Part shown: positions 24,682 to 33,075 of the stretch, piece by piece | Position numbering within the stretch: the stretch's first letter is position 1 | Layout of the letters: every line of letters begins with the position of its first letter | Position numbers and translations under genes: made by a program | The notes under the pieces: model-generated | The model's database searches: none | What the model was told of the DNA's origin: nothing | The model's input: the letters and a program-made list of their open reading frames with translations, nothing else | From: Canicola haemoglobinophilus | GTDB taxonomy: Bacteria; Pseudomonadota; Gammaproteobacteria; Enterobacterales; Pasteurellaceae | Direction: 5' to 3' | Assembly: GCF_002015075.1 (NCBI RefSeq) | Contig: NZ_MUXZ01000019.1 | Location: 1-34,682, forward strand | DNA: 34,682 nt

Positions 24682-27600
24682 CTAACTAGATAACTCATCC
24701 GCCAATATTTCTGCTTGCTTTAAGACATTTTCTATAGCTTCAGGTTGTTTATCGGGTGGATATTTGTAGAACTGCAATGCTCGGCGAACTAATACGCGCA
24801 TTGCCGCTTGTACAGAAGATTTAAACTGCCAATCAATCGTCACAGAACGGCGAATTTTTTCAGTGATTTCTTTTGCCAGTTTTTTCAAGGTTTCATCTCC
24901 AAGCTCCCGTACTGCACTTTCATTTTGTGCTAAGGTGTCGTAAAACGCTAATTCACTTGGGGTTAATCCTAATTCTTCACCACGTTGTAATTGCTCTGCT
25001 AAGAGTTTACTGAGCTCAATTAATTCTTCAATCACATCCATTACGGTTAAACCATGATTGTGATATTTATTTAGCGCTTCTTTTAAACGTTGTTCAAAAT
25101 CTTTTTTCAACGCTAAATTACTGGCAGCTTTGTTACTGATTTCACTTCTAACATAACGCTCTAATGCACTTGCCCATAATTCTTTCAACTCACTATCACG
25201 CACCATCTCCAAAAAATCGTCAGAAAGTAAGTTAATATTTGGCTGCTCCCTGCCCAGCAAAGCAACTAAATCTACCACACCTTCAGAAGTCACTGCTTGA
25301 TTGACCAATTTCGCTAGCTGCAAAGCACGATCTATATTCGAACCTGCGCTTTTATCTTTGGATAGCATAGCTCGCACACCATCATAAAAGATGATTTCTT
25401 GACGATATTTCCCAACCTTCGGTAGGGCATTAGATAAATTCAGCCCTTGGCGAGCCTTTTGTGCAGATTTTAAGAAAGTCGATAAACGATTTTGTTTCGG
25501 CGATTGATGATCTAAAGCTAAAATATGATTTGCTGCTCTTTGTAACCAAACAAATAATTTTTTCTCATCTTGCTCAACTAAGGCTTCTGCAAGATCAAAT
25601 GCCTTATCTTGCACAGGCGTGGCAAATTGTCCACGAATAATATCAAGAAAAGTCAGCATTTTATTAAATACTTCTTCTACATCTGTAACTGGTTTCTCCT
25701 TATTTCTAGAATTAGTATATTGTTTCATTGCAGTTTCTAATTCTTTGTCTAAACCGAAATAATCAACAATTAATCCGCCGTTTTTATTACGGAATACACG
25801 ATTTACCCTCGCAATCGCCTGCATTAAGTTATGCCCTTGCATTGGCTTATCTAAATACATCGTATGGCAACAAGGGGCGTCAAAACCAGTTAGCCACATA
25901 TCTCGTACAATTACCAATTTCAGCGGATCATTCGGATCTTTAAAACGTTTCTCCAATACTTTCTTCTGTTGATGGGAATAAACATGCGGTTGAAAATCTG
26001 CTGGATCATTTGCCCCACCCGTCATCACAATTTTAATCGCACCTTGATGCACATCTTCAGGATCGCCTCCCCATTCTGGGCGTAATGCCACAATTTTTTG
26101 ATATAAACGCACACAAATTTCACGGCTCATTGCCACAATCATTGCTTTACCATCAAGTAAAGCGATACGTTGTTCAAAATGTTCAATCAAATTTTCGACC
26201 AATTGATCTAAGCGGCTGTCATTGCTCAACAAAGCGGCTAGCATTGGAAAGCGATTATTTTCTACATCGTAGCGTCTAGCCTCCTCCATAACAGCTGAAA
26301 AATCTTTACTTTCCCCCAAACGAATTTGGCGTGCTTCATAATACATCGGCACTGTTGCCCCATCTTCCACCGCATCTTGAAAGTCATAAACAGAAACATA
26401 TTGTCCGAAAACCGCTTGCGTATCTCGATCTTCTAACTCAATCGGCGTACCAGTAAAGCCAATAAATGCCGCATTAGGCAAGGCATCACGTAAATGTTTG
26501 GCGTAACCAATTTTTTGTTGTGAAAACGCCGTTTTTTCTTCCTTATTTAAAGTTATTTGCTGTTGAATAAAACCATATTGGCTACGGTGTGCCTCATCGC
26601 TAATCACAATGATATTTTTACGGCTATTCAATACAGGATGAGAAAATTCTCCTTCTTGCAGCCCGAATTTTTGAATAGTAGTGAAAATAATCCCGCCTGT
26701 TTCCCTTTTCGCTAACTCATCTCGCAACTCATTCCGCCCATCGGCTTGCACAGGTTGCTGACGCAGCAACATTTCGCCCTTGCTAAAGGTTTCGTAGAGC
26801 TGACCATCTAAGTCATTACGGTCAGTCACCACCACAATGGTTGGATTTTGTAACTGTGGCAAGGCTAACAATTTCGCTGCATAAAATAACATCGAAATCG
26901 ACTTGCCCGAACCTTGCGTATGCCACATTACCCCAATTCGCCCATCGCCCTGCTCGCCTGTAGCAAGCAAGGTGCAATCCACCGCTTCATTTACGCCATA
27001 AAATTGATGATAGGCTGCAATTTTCTTAACCCATTGACTGTTATCACGTTCAAACAAAATAAAATTCTGCACATAATTCAGTAAATTTTCTGGCGAAAAC
27101 AGCCCCTGCACCAAGCCATCTAACTCATTTTCAAACAAAATTCGTTGGCTTTTATTCTTTTCATCAACCACACGCCAAGGGCTAAAACGCTCGATATTGG
27201 CAGTAAGTGAACCGATTTTGGCATCAATACCATCGCTAATCACTAACAACTGGTTAAAGACAAAGAGATCCGTAATTTCTTGTTTATAGGTTTGTAACTG
27301 GTTAAAAGCATCTGTTAAAGTGGCATTTTCTTTTAATGGATTTTTTAGCTCAAACACCGCTATCGGTAAGCCATTGATATAACACAGCACATCAGGTCGG
27401 CGGTTGCCTTTTCGCCCCGTAATCGTGAGTTGGTTTACCGCTAAAAAATGGTTATTTTGCACCGCACTAAAGTCAATCAAGCGGGCAAATTCTACCTTTT
27501 GTTCATCATTAAGCTGATACTCCACCCGCACACCTTGACGAAGCCATAAAAATAGGCTTGACGATTACGCTCCGCCAATTCGGTAATATCGCTACGGCAC

Positions 27601-27809
27601 ACCAATTTCACCACGTCCGCCACCGCACTTTCAGGCAACTGCGGATTTAACCGAGCCACCGCCTCTCGCAACAACGGCTCAAGCACCACATCACTCGCCG
27701 AATGTCGCCAAGCTGCCATTTCTTCCGAACGCCCAAAAGCATAGTCCCAACCAAGAGATTGCAAGCTCTCCAAGCATTGTTGCTCTATTGTGTTTTCATT
27801 GACTTTCAT
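24682..27809 (-). pseudogene. hsdR: type I restriction endonuclease subunit HsdR, frameshifted
   Basis: HsdR is the motor and nuclease of type I restriction enzymes. The N-terminal 88 codons (27809-27546) and the remaining 953 codons (27543-24682) are in different frames. Excising two bases at 27544-27545 gives NRQAYFYLRQGVRVEYQ and a protein of about 1041 residues, the normal HsdR length. The second part holds the nuclease core (RPDVLCYINGLPIAVFELKNP: D, then ELK), Walker A TQGSGKS, DEAH box (SDEAHRSQYG), and a late helicase motif QAIARVNRVFRNKNG. No simple repeat lies at the break. It may be a mutation or a sequencing error. As it stands, the downstream ORF would need a GTG start at 27531 without its own ribosome site. 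A full type I complex also needs HsdM and HsdS. Confidence 0.88.
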
Positions 27810-27889
27810 TATTGGCTCCTTTGCCAGTTATTTTTGTGATCTCTGTCGAGAAATTTGTTTGAAAAGCTGTATTTTCTTACCGCACTTCG

Positions 27890-27930
27890 CCATAGTCTTG
27901 ACATCACTTACAAAAACTATCACACTATGG
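27890..27930 (+). promoter_or_regulatory. promoter/operator of the toxin-antitoxin pair
   Basis: CCATAGT (27890-27896) and ACTATGG (27924-27930) are inverted repeats flanking a consensus -35 TTGACA (27898-27903). The arrangement fits an operator bound by the antitoxin to repress its own operon. The -10 box is not clear. An uptake signal (27879-27887) lies just upstream, in the 27810-27940 gap between hsdR and the toxin gene. Confidence 0.45.
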
Positions 27931-27940
27931 ATTATATTTT

Positions 27941-28321
27941 ATGAGAATATTTAAAACTAAACTCTTTGCTCAATTCAGTAGCGAAAAAGGCATTCAAGAT
28001 GATGAATTACGCCAAGCAGTTGAACGAGCAAATCAAGGGCTAATTGATGTCAATCTCGGTGGTAACTTGATTAAGCAACGAATTCCCCGATTAAATGCAG
28101 GAAAATCATCAGGTTATCGCTCTATTATTTTGTATAAAGTTAATCAAAATGTATTTTTCCTGTATGGTTTTGCGAAAAATCAACAACAAAATATTTCGCC
28201 AAAAGAATTACAACAATTAAAAATGCTCGGTAAATTATTTGCTCGCTATACCGAAGCAGATTTAACGAAAATGGTCAATCAAGGCTATTTAACCGAAATT
28301 AACGGAGTTCAAAATGTCTAA
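27941..28321 (+). CDS. RelE/HigB-like toxin of a type II toxin-antitoxin system
   Basis: The 126-residue protein matches the RelE-related group of toxins with the motif GKSSGYRSIILYK followed by FFLYGFAKNQQQNIS and a helical LKMLGKLFARYT tail. Members are taken to cleave mRNA or otherwise block translation, often at the ribosome. Activity here is not shown. It precedes and overlaps its antitoxin by 8 bases, the toxin-first order of HigBA-like systems. It lies on the strand opposite to the hsd genes, between hsdR and the FRG gene. Confidence 0.8.
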   Translation: MRIFKTKLFAQFSSEKGIQDDELRQAVERANQGLIDVNLGGNLIKQRIPRLNAGKSSGYRSIILYKVNQNVFFLYGFAKNQQQNISPKELQQLKMLGKLFARYTEADLTKMVNQGYLTEINGVQNV

Positions 28322-28628
28322 ATACCAAAGTGATATTGCCCAAGTTGTTCATCAAACCGTTGCAGAGTTATATGACGGTGGTTTTGTCAATAAACAAACA
28401 ATGCGTGAATTTGATAAAGCCTGTTTAACCCCAATTACCCCACTTTCCCCCGATGAAATTCGCCAAGTGCGTGAAAATGCTCAAATTTCACAAACCGTCT
28501 TCGCCCATTATCTTAATATCAGTAAAAATCTACTGTCCGATTGGGAGCGTGGTATCAAAAAACCAAGCGGTGCAGCACTAAAATTACTCACTCTAGCCAA
28601 AAACAAAGGGATTGATGTTATTGCTTAG
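28314..28628 (+). CDS. HTH (Xre-type) antitoxin, HigA/NadS-like
   Basis: The 104-residue protein has a C-terminal helix-turn-helix: PDEIRQVRENAQISQTVFAH, then LNISKNLLSDWERGIKKPSG. That is the usual Xre/Cro fold of HigA-type antitoxins. The N-terminal half (TVAELYDGGFVNKQTMREFD) is the part likely to bind the toxin. It is read in a different frame from the toxin with an 8-base overlap. It probably neutralises the toxin and represses the operon at the 27890-27930 palindrome. Confidence 0.82.
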   Translation: MSKYQSDIAQVVHQTVAELYDGGFVNKQTMREFDKACLTPITPLSPDEIRQVRENAQISQTVFAHYLNISKNLLSDWERGIKKPSGAALKLLTLAKNKGIDVIA

Positions 28629-28632
28629 CTTT

Positions 28633-28706
28633 GTAGGGTGGGCTTTAGCCCACCATTATTTTTTTAGTTCTAACATTTTGTTTCGGTGGGCTGAAGCCCA
28701 CCCTAC
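28633..28706. repeat. inverted pair of GTAGGGTGGGC palindromic repeats (bidirectional terminator)
   Basis: GTAGGGTGGGCTTTAGCCCACC (22 bases, first 20 in 28633-28652) and its near-exact complement at 28685-28706 are 30 bases apart. Each arm is itself a palindrome: GGTGGGCT with AGCCCACC around a two-base loop. The T-rich spacer can provide a T-run. The pair separates the antitoxin gene from the convergent FRG gene and can stop transcription from both. GTAGGGTGGGC elements of this kind are dispersed in many bacterial genomes. Confidence 0.75.
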
Positions 28707-28709
28707 TTA

Positions 28710-29549
28710 CTAACAATCTACACCATATTGTTCTTTGATCATTTGATTACAGTATTTAGTTGCACCAATAAGATCTGGAAATAAAGTCCCATGGTGTATA
28801 TTCATTTTTCTCAAATCGCTTAAACACTCTCTTCTCTCATACTGTGTCGATTTAATATATATTTTGCAAATATAATCTGCGATATCGTTTTCCCTTGTAA
28901 TACAAACTTTTCTTAATTCATCTATTAAAGTGTCCTCTAAGGTTGTACAAGGAGGAGCAATAGTAAATAATCCTGACTGATTAATTAAGCGACCAAATGG
29001 ATCTATCTTTGGTTCAAAAAATAATTTGTTATACTCATGGGAAAAATATTCACTTAACCTATTTAAAAGATTGTCCTTATTTAAAGCATAAACGACCCTA
29101 TAATCTTCATTCTCTACTATTTCCTCAAATGCAAAAAATAATGATACATAGGGCGAATAAGTCCAATCTAATAATGGAGTAGCTAAACCATAATGTTGAC
29201 CTATTGCCCAAATTTCATTTTCATCAGTTTCAAGTAAATGAATATTATCTTTAAAAGGTCTTCTACACTCTTTTTTAAATCTGTTTAAATGATTTTCTCT
29301 TAGATATAAGGATTTTGAATTAACTCTTTCTAAAGTAGATTGTAAAAACCAAGAATGTTCTTTTTGCCCCCTAAAAACCCAACTATTTTCTGAATTTTTG
29401 AAATGACTAGTTTTTAAAATATCTTTAAAATCAGCATAGCCATTTACAACTATCGAAGGTATATAAGTACTGATTTTAAATTCTAGTTCTTTATTTTTAT
29501 CCCAAATGGAAAGCTCATTAGGAATAGAGCTTTTACACATATATGTCAT
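28710..29549 (-). CDS. FRG-domain protein in the hsd operon
   Basis: The protein has 279 residues. The FRG-domain signature is clear: SWVFRGQKEHSWFLQSTLER (FRG at 59-61) and, about 60 residues on, QHYGLATPLLDWTYSPYVSL with DW at 128-129. FRG proteins are found in phage and defence contexts. Their biochemical activity is not established to my knowledge. The gene starts 2 bases after the hsdS stop and ends at the paired palindromes, so it is cotranscribed with hsdM-hsdS. It is more AT-rich than the housekeeping genes, suggesting transfer. Its place between hsdS and hsdR resembles that of PrrC in EcoprrI-type loci, but it is unrelated in sequence. Confidence 0.8.
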   Translation of the reverse strand: MTYMCKSSIPNELSIWDKNKELEFKISTYIPSIVVNGYADFKDILKTSHFKNSENSWVFRGQKEHSWFLQSTLERVNSKSLYLRENHLNRFKKECRRPFKDNIHLLETDENEIWAIGQHYGLATPLLDWTYSPYVSLFFAFEEIVENEDYRVVYALNKDNLLNRLSEYFSHEYNKLFFEPKIDPFGRLINQSGLFTIAPPCTTLEDTLIDELRKVCITRENDIADYICKIYIKSTQYERRECLSDLRKMNIHHGTLFPDLIGATKYCNQMIKEQYGVDC

Positions 29550-29551
29550 AT

Positions 29552-30907
29552 TTATAGTTCTCCACTTAATAGTTTAGGCAATAACAAATCTCTAGCATTA
29601 GCTAGTATTTTATTTTCCTTATGATTTTCAGATATTTTTGAAAAAATATCGCTCAATTTATTTTCAAAGAATACTAAGACATTATCTGCTGGTAAAGTAA
29701 TTTGCATTTTAGAAAAAGAACCATTGTTTAATGCAATTTGGACAGCGCCAGTTGCCAACTGATTTTTTTCTTGTTTGAATTGTTCTGAATTTATATAACA
29801 ATATAAAAAGCATTTACGATTTTCTTTAGGTCTTAATCCCATAAATCCTGTTGATAAAATTGTTCTATTAATCAAAAAACTATCATTTTTATCAATTAAA
29901 ATTGCTTTATGTTCTCCAACCATTTTTGCAAACCAAATACTATCTACAACAGGCTGCATATTTGCTCTTGAAGGTCTATTTTCATAAGAAATCAACTCTA
30001 AATCCCCTACAATAGAATTTCCAGAAACATTTGCAGTAGCGATATATTCTTTTTCTCCATCAAATATATCAATTCTAGGTTTAATGATTTCTAATACTTT
30101 TTTATCCACAATTGAAACTATCCCCCACCCCTTCGGTATTTCCACGCCATCAATTTCTTCAAACTCGCTTGGGAAGGCTTGGGCGAGTTGGTGGAGTTGT
30201 TGGTAGTCTGTTGGGTTGGTTTGTTTGTAAGTGTTGAGCTGATCGGGGGATTTTCCGCTAATCACGCTCATTGCGGCGATGTTGGCTTGTTCGTCTGTTG
30301 TACCCTGTGCTTTTGCTTCGGCTTTGGCTTTTACGGGGTCGAAGTCGATAAACCAGCTTTTAAAGATCGCTTGGGCGATCTGTTCTAGGGTTTGGTTGAT
30401 TTGGGTGTTGAGTTGGATTTTTTTATTAAATGCAAAAACTATATCAATAATTTCTTTCTGTATTTCTAAATTAGGTAAATCAATAGAATAATGAGAAATT
30501 GAATCAAAAGTAATTTGTGGAAAAGTTCCAGATCTACTTTCAGCAATAACCTTAAAGTAGCTCACTACTTCTTGAGAAGTTAAAATTAGGTATAGATATT
30601 CAGGTAAAACTAATTCTTTATTAACTTCAATTACCATAAATTTAGTTGAAACAACATAATTATCTAAATCTTTCTCAACAAGTAAATATCGTCCATTCCC
30701 AGGTCTAATTTCACTATATAAAATATCGCCTTTTTTTATAGCTTTTTTTGCTTGACCAGGTAATGAGTTTTTACTACTCACATTTTGATGTAAAAATTCA
30801 TTGTTTAATACATCTCCAGTATTAATAAAAATCACTCTCTTGAATTTTTCAAAATCAAATTTTCTAGTAACATTTCTGGCTAATTGGTTAATTGAATACT
30901 TACTCAT
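29552..30907 (-). CDS. hsdS: type I restriction-modification specificity subunit HsdS
   Basis: HsdS recognises the bipartite DNA target and holds two HsdM copies. It has 451 residues. TRD1 spans roughly 1-165. The central conserved helical region contains LEQIAQAIFKSWFIDFDPVK. TRD2 spans about 255-415. The C-terminal repeat of the helical region ends LANARDLLLPKLLSGEL. Its start overlaps the hsdM end by 8 bases, so the two are coupled. The frame is intact. The target sequence cannot be read from the protein. The TRD DNA is markedly AT-rich while the central conserved region is not, as expected for exchangeable TRDs. Confidence 0.92.
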   Translation of the reverse strand: MSKYSINQLARNVTRKFDFEKFKRVIFINTGDVLNNEFLHQNVSSKNSLPGQAKKAIKKGDILYSEIRPGNGRYLLVEKDLDNYVVSTKFMVIEVNKELVLPEYLYLILTSQEVVSYFKVIAESRSGTFPQITFDSISHYSIDLPNLEIQKEIIDIVFAFNKKIQLNTQINQTLEQIAQAIFKSWFIDFDPVKAKAEAKAQGTTDEQANIAAMSVISGKSPDQLNTYKQTNPTDYQQLHQLAQAFPSEFEEIDGVEIPKGWGIVSIVDKKVLEIIKPRIDIFDGEKEYIATANVSGNSIVGDLELISYENRPSRANMQPVVDSIWFAKMVGEHKAILIDKNDSFLINRTILSTGFMGLRPKENRKCFLYCYINSEQFKQEKNQLATGAVQIALNNGSFSKMQITLPADNVLVFFENKLSDIFSKISENHKENKILANARDLLLPKLLSGEL

Positions 30908-32559
30908 ACCCCAACCCCTTTAAATTTTCTTTAATCTTCACTTCTAATTCGGCACTTTGTGCAAACTGCTGTTGTAAAAGAGCGGTCAGTTCTTGCATTT
31001 TTTCTGCAAAAGGAATGCCGTCATCTTCTTGTTCGGCTGTGCCAACATAACGCCCCGGGGTTAGCACAAAATCATTTTCTGCAATTTCGGCAAGGGTAGC
31101 GGCATAGCAGTAAGCGGGTTGATTTTGGTAATTTTTTGCAAGTTGCCATTGGTGATAGGTGTCGGCGATTTTGGCAATGTCTTCGTTGGTGAAATCTTTT
31201 TGTGTGCGTGTTTTCATATACCCAATCTGGCGAGCATCAATGAAGAGCACTTCGCCTTTTCTGGTTTTACGTTTGTTTAAGATCCAGATACAAGCTGGGA
31301 TTTGAACATTAGCAAAAAGCTGAGCAGGCAAGGCGATCATCGCTTCTACCAAGTCAGCGTTGATGATGTTTTTGCGAATTTCCCCTTCATTGTTGGTTTG
31401 GCTCGACATAGAGCCATTTGCCATTACCATTGCAATTTTGCCTGTTGGTGAGAGGTGATAAATCATATGTTGCAACCAGCCAAAGTTCGCATTGCCTTTT
31501 GGTGGGATACCATATTGCCAACGGGGGTCATCGTTTAGGCTTTTTTCCCACCATTCACTGATATTAAAGGGTGGATTTGCCATAATAAAATCAGCTCGTA
31601 AGTCGGGGTGTTGAGGATTTGTGAAAGTATTTGCTCGTTCGCCAAAATTAAAACCTATGCCTCGAATAGCCATATTCATTGCAGCCAGTTTCCAAGTGGT
31701 TGAGTTAAACTCTTGTCCGTAGATAGACACATCATCAATTTTGCCTTGATGTGCGTTGATAAATTTTTCCGCTTGGACAAAGAAACCACCAGCACCCATT
31801 GCTGGATCATAAATTCTACCTTTGTAAGGTTGGAGCATTTCGACAATCAATGAAACAATGGATTTAGGTGTAAAAAATTCGCCACCTCGTTTGCCTTCTT
31901 CCCGAGCAAATTCGCCAAGGAAATATTCATAAACGTGTCCGAGAATATCTTTTGAGCTTAGTTCTAATGGCACACCGTTTAAGTGCGGTTTGGAAAAGTT
32001 GGTATCTGAAAAAGTATTAAATAAGCCGATAAGCGTATCTTCTGTTACATCATAGGTAGCGAAAATCGGCATTGCTCCTTTGAGCTGTTGATTATGACGT
32101 TCTATTTCAATAAAGGCATTATCAATTAATTTGGTTACGCTGTTAAATTTCTCGCCCCAAGGCAATTCTTGCCCATTTTGATAACTCACGACTTTGTTAA
32201 GCACATTCCAACGAGCCTTTTCTGGCACGATGAGGACATGATCTTTGATATAAAGTTCGGGTACTTCAAGTTCAGACTGGAGAAGTTGCTCAAATTCTTC
32301 AGGGCTATAACCTGTTGGATCTAAGTAGAATGGGCTATTTGGATCTTGTAGTTCTCGAGTGACTTTTTCACGCTGTGCTTCAAAAGCATCAGAGGCATAT
32401 TTTAGGAAAATTAAACCAAGGACAATATGTTTGTAGTTTGCGGCATCGAGTTGTTGGCGAAGACGGTCGGCAGATTGCCAGAGTTTTGTATCAAGATCGT
32501 TAAGAAAGGCTTGTTGTGCAGCTAAAATTTGAGCGCTGTTGGCTGTTGGCTGTTGGCAT
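30900..32559 (-). pseudogene. hsdM: type I DNA methyltransferase HsdM, phase-OFF by a heptanucleotide repeat
   Basis: HsdM makes N6-methyladenine with HsdS. The body is intact: DPAMGAGGFF (SAM motif I), ANPPF (catalytic motif IV), RGGEFFTPKSIV. Its frame is open from just after a TAA overlapping the ATG at 32559, but contains no start until a GTG at 32228 that would drop about 100 conserved residues (ILAAQQAFLNDLDTKLWQSA onward). The ATG at 32559 has a good ribosome site (AAGGAAA, 32573-32567). From it, translation runs through three GCCAACA units and stops after 19 codons. With two or five units the frames join, giving MPTANSAQILAAQQAF and about 550 residues for two units. The gene is therefore read as switched OFF here. 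Confidence 0.88.
32535..32557 (-). repeat. heptanucleotide repeat (GCCAACA)3 at the hsdM start
   Basis: On the minus strand three perfect GCCAACA units plus GC begin at the G of the ATG codon. Seven is not a multiple of three, so gain or loss of a unit shifts the hsdM frame. Three units is a short tract and would slip slowly. Confidence 0.85.
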
Positions 32560-32712
32560 TATACAGTTTCCTTCTAAATTATGCAATTTTTTGTTTTAAA
32601 TCAGTGGGTTAGGTTTATTTGGTTAGATTAAATATCATTCTATTACTCTTTCCTTCCATAATTTTTCTTCTCCTTATGGAAAATGCGGTCAATTATAAAG
32701 GAATTTTGCGGC

Positions 32713-32891
32713 ATTATGTAGCAAATGCATAAAATCTTAAAGGAGTGAGAAAAGTAGGGACGCCACGCTGGCGCCCGAATAAATATTTTAACCTTAACCT
32801 ATTGTATTTATTTGTTTTTTTGTTTACGGACGCCAGCGTGGCGTCCCTACAAATACTCCGCTATTTAATCATTGTACAACTGCTACATAAT
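32713..32891. repeat. 179-bp nested inverted-repeat element (MITE-like)
   Basis: Outer arms ATTATGTAGCA (32713-32723) and TGCTACATAAT (32881-32891) are exact inverted repeats. Inside are GGAGT/ACTCC and a 20-bp exact inverted pair, GTAGGGACGCCACGCTGGCG at 32754-32773 and its complement at 32831-32850. The right arm alone forms a GGACGCCA-GCG-TGGCGTCC hairpin. The centre is A/T-rich and contains no ORF. It lies in the 516-base gap between hsdM and the catalase gene. The gap also holds the hsdM promoter region (32560-32712) and the catalase promoter. It looks like a miniature element or a dispersed bidirectional terminator. Confidence 0.7.
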
Positions 32892-32965
32892 ACTGGAATT
32901 TTGGCTGATAAAGAATATTGAACTTAGATGTGATACAAAATCCCGATTAATTGAAAACAGATTTA

Positions 32966-33002
32966 ATAGCTATTAATTATCAAATTGATAAGTTTACAAG
33001 AA
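32966..33002 (+). promoter_or_regulatory. OxyR-like site upstream of the catalase gene
   Basis: Four tetramers at seven-base spacing read ATAG, TTAT, ATAA, AGAA against the OxyR pattern ATAG-N7-CTAT-N7-ATAG-N7-CTAT. The first is exact, the next two are one base off and the last is poor. It ends over the -35 box, the normal place for OxyR activation. Confidence 0.45.
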
Positions 33003-33020
33003 AATTCCTATCAATATAAT
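32993..33020 (+). promoter_or_regulatory. catalase promoter
   Basis: TTTACA (32993-32998) and a consensus TATAAT (33015-33020) are separated by 16 bases. Transcription should start near 33027, giving a leader of about 50 bases that ends in AAAGGAAA before the ATG at 33076. Confidence 0.7.
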
Positions 33021-33075
33021 ACCCACTCGAAAAGTAGTACAACTCAACAATAAATAACTTAAAGGAAATTTTTTT

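Noticed and set aside
30900..32228. HsdM as an intact 442-residue protein from the GTG at 32228
   Set aside because: This start lacks about 100 conserved N-terminal residues that are present and open in the same frame upstream. A better start exists at the repeat-bearing ATG.
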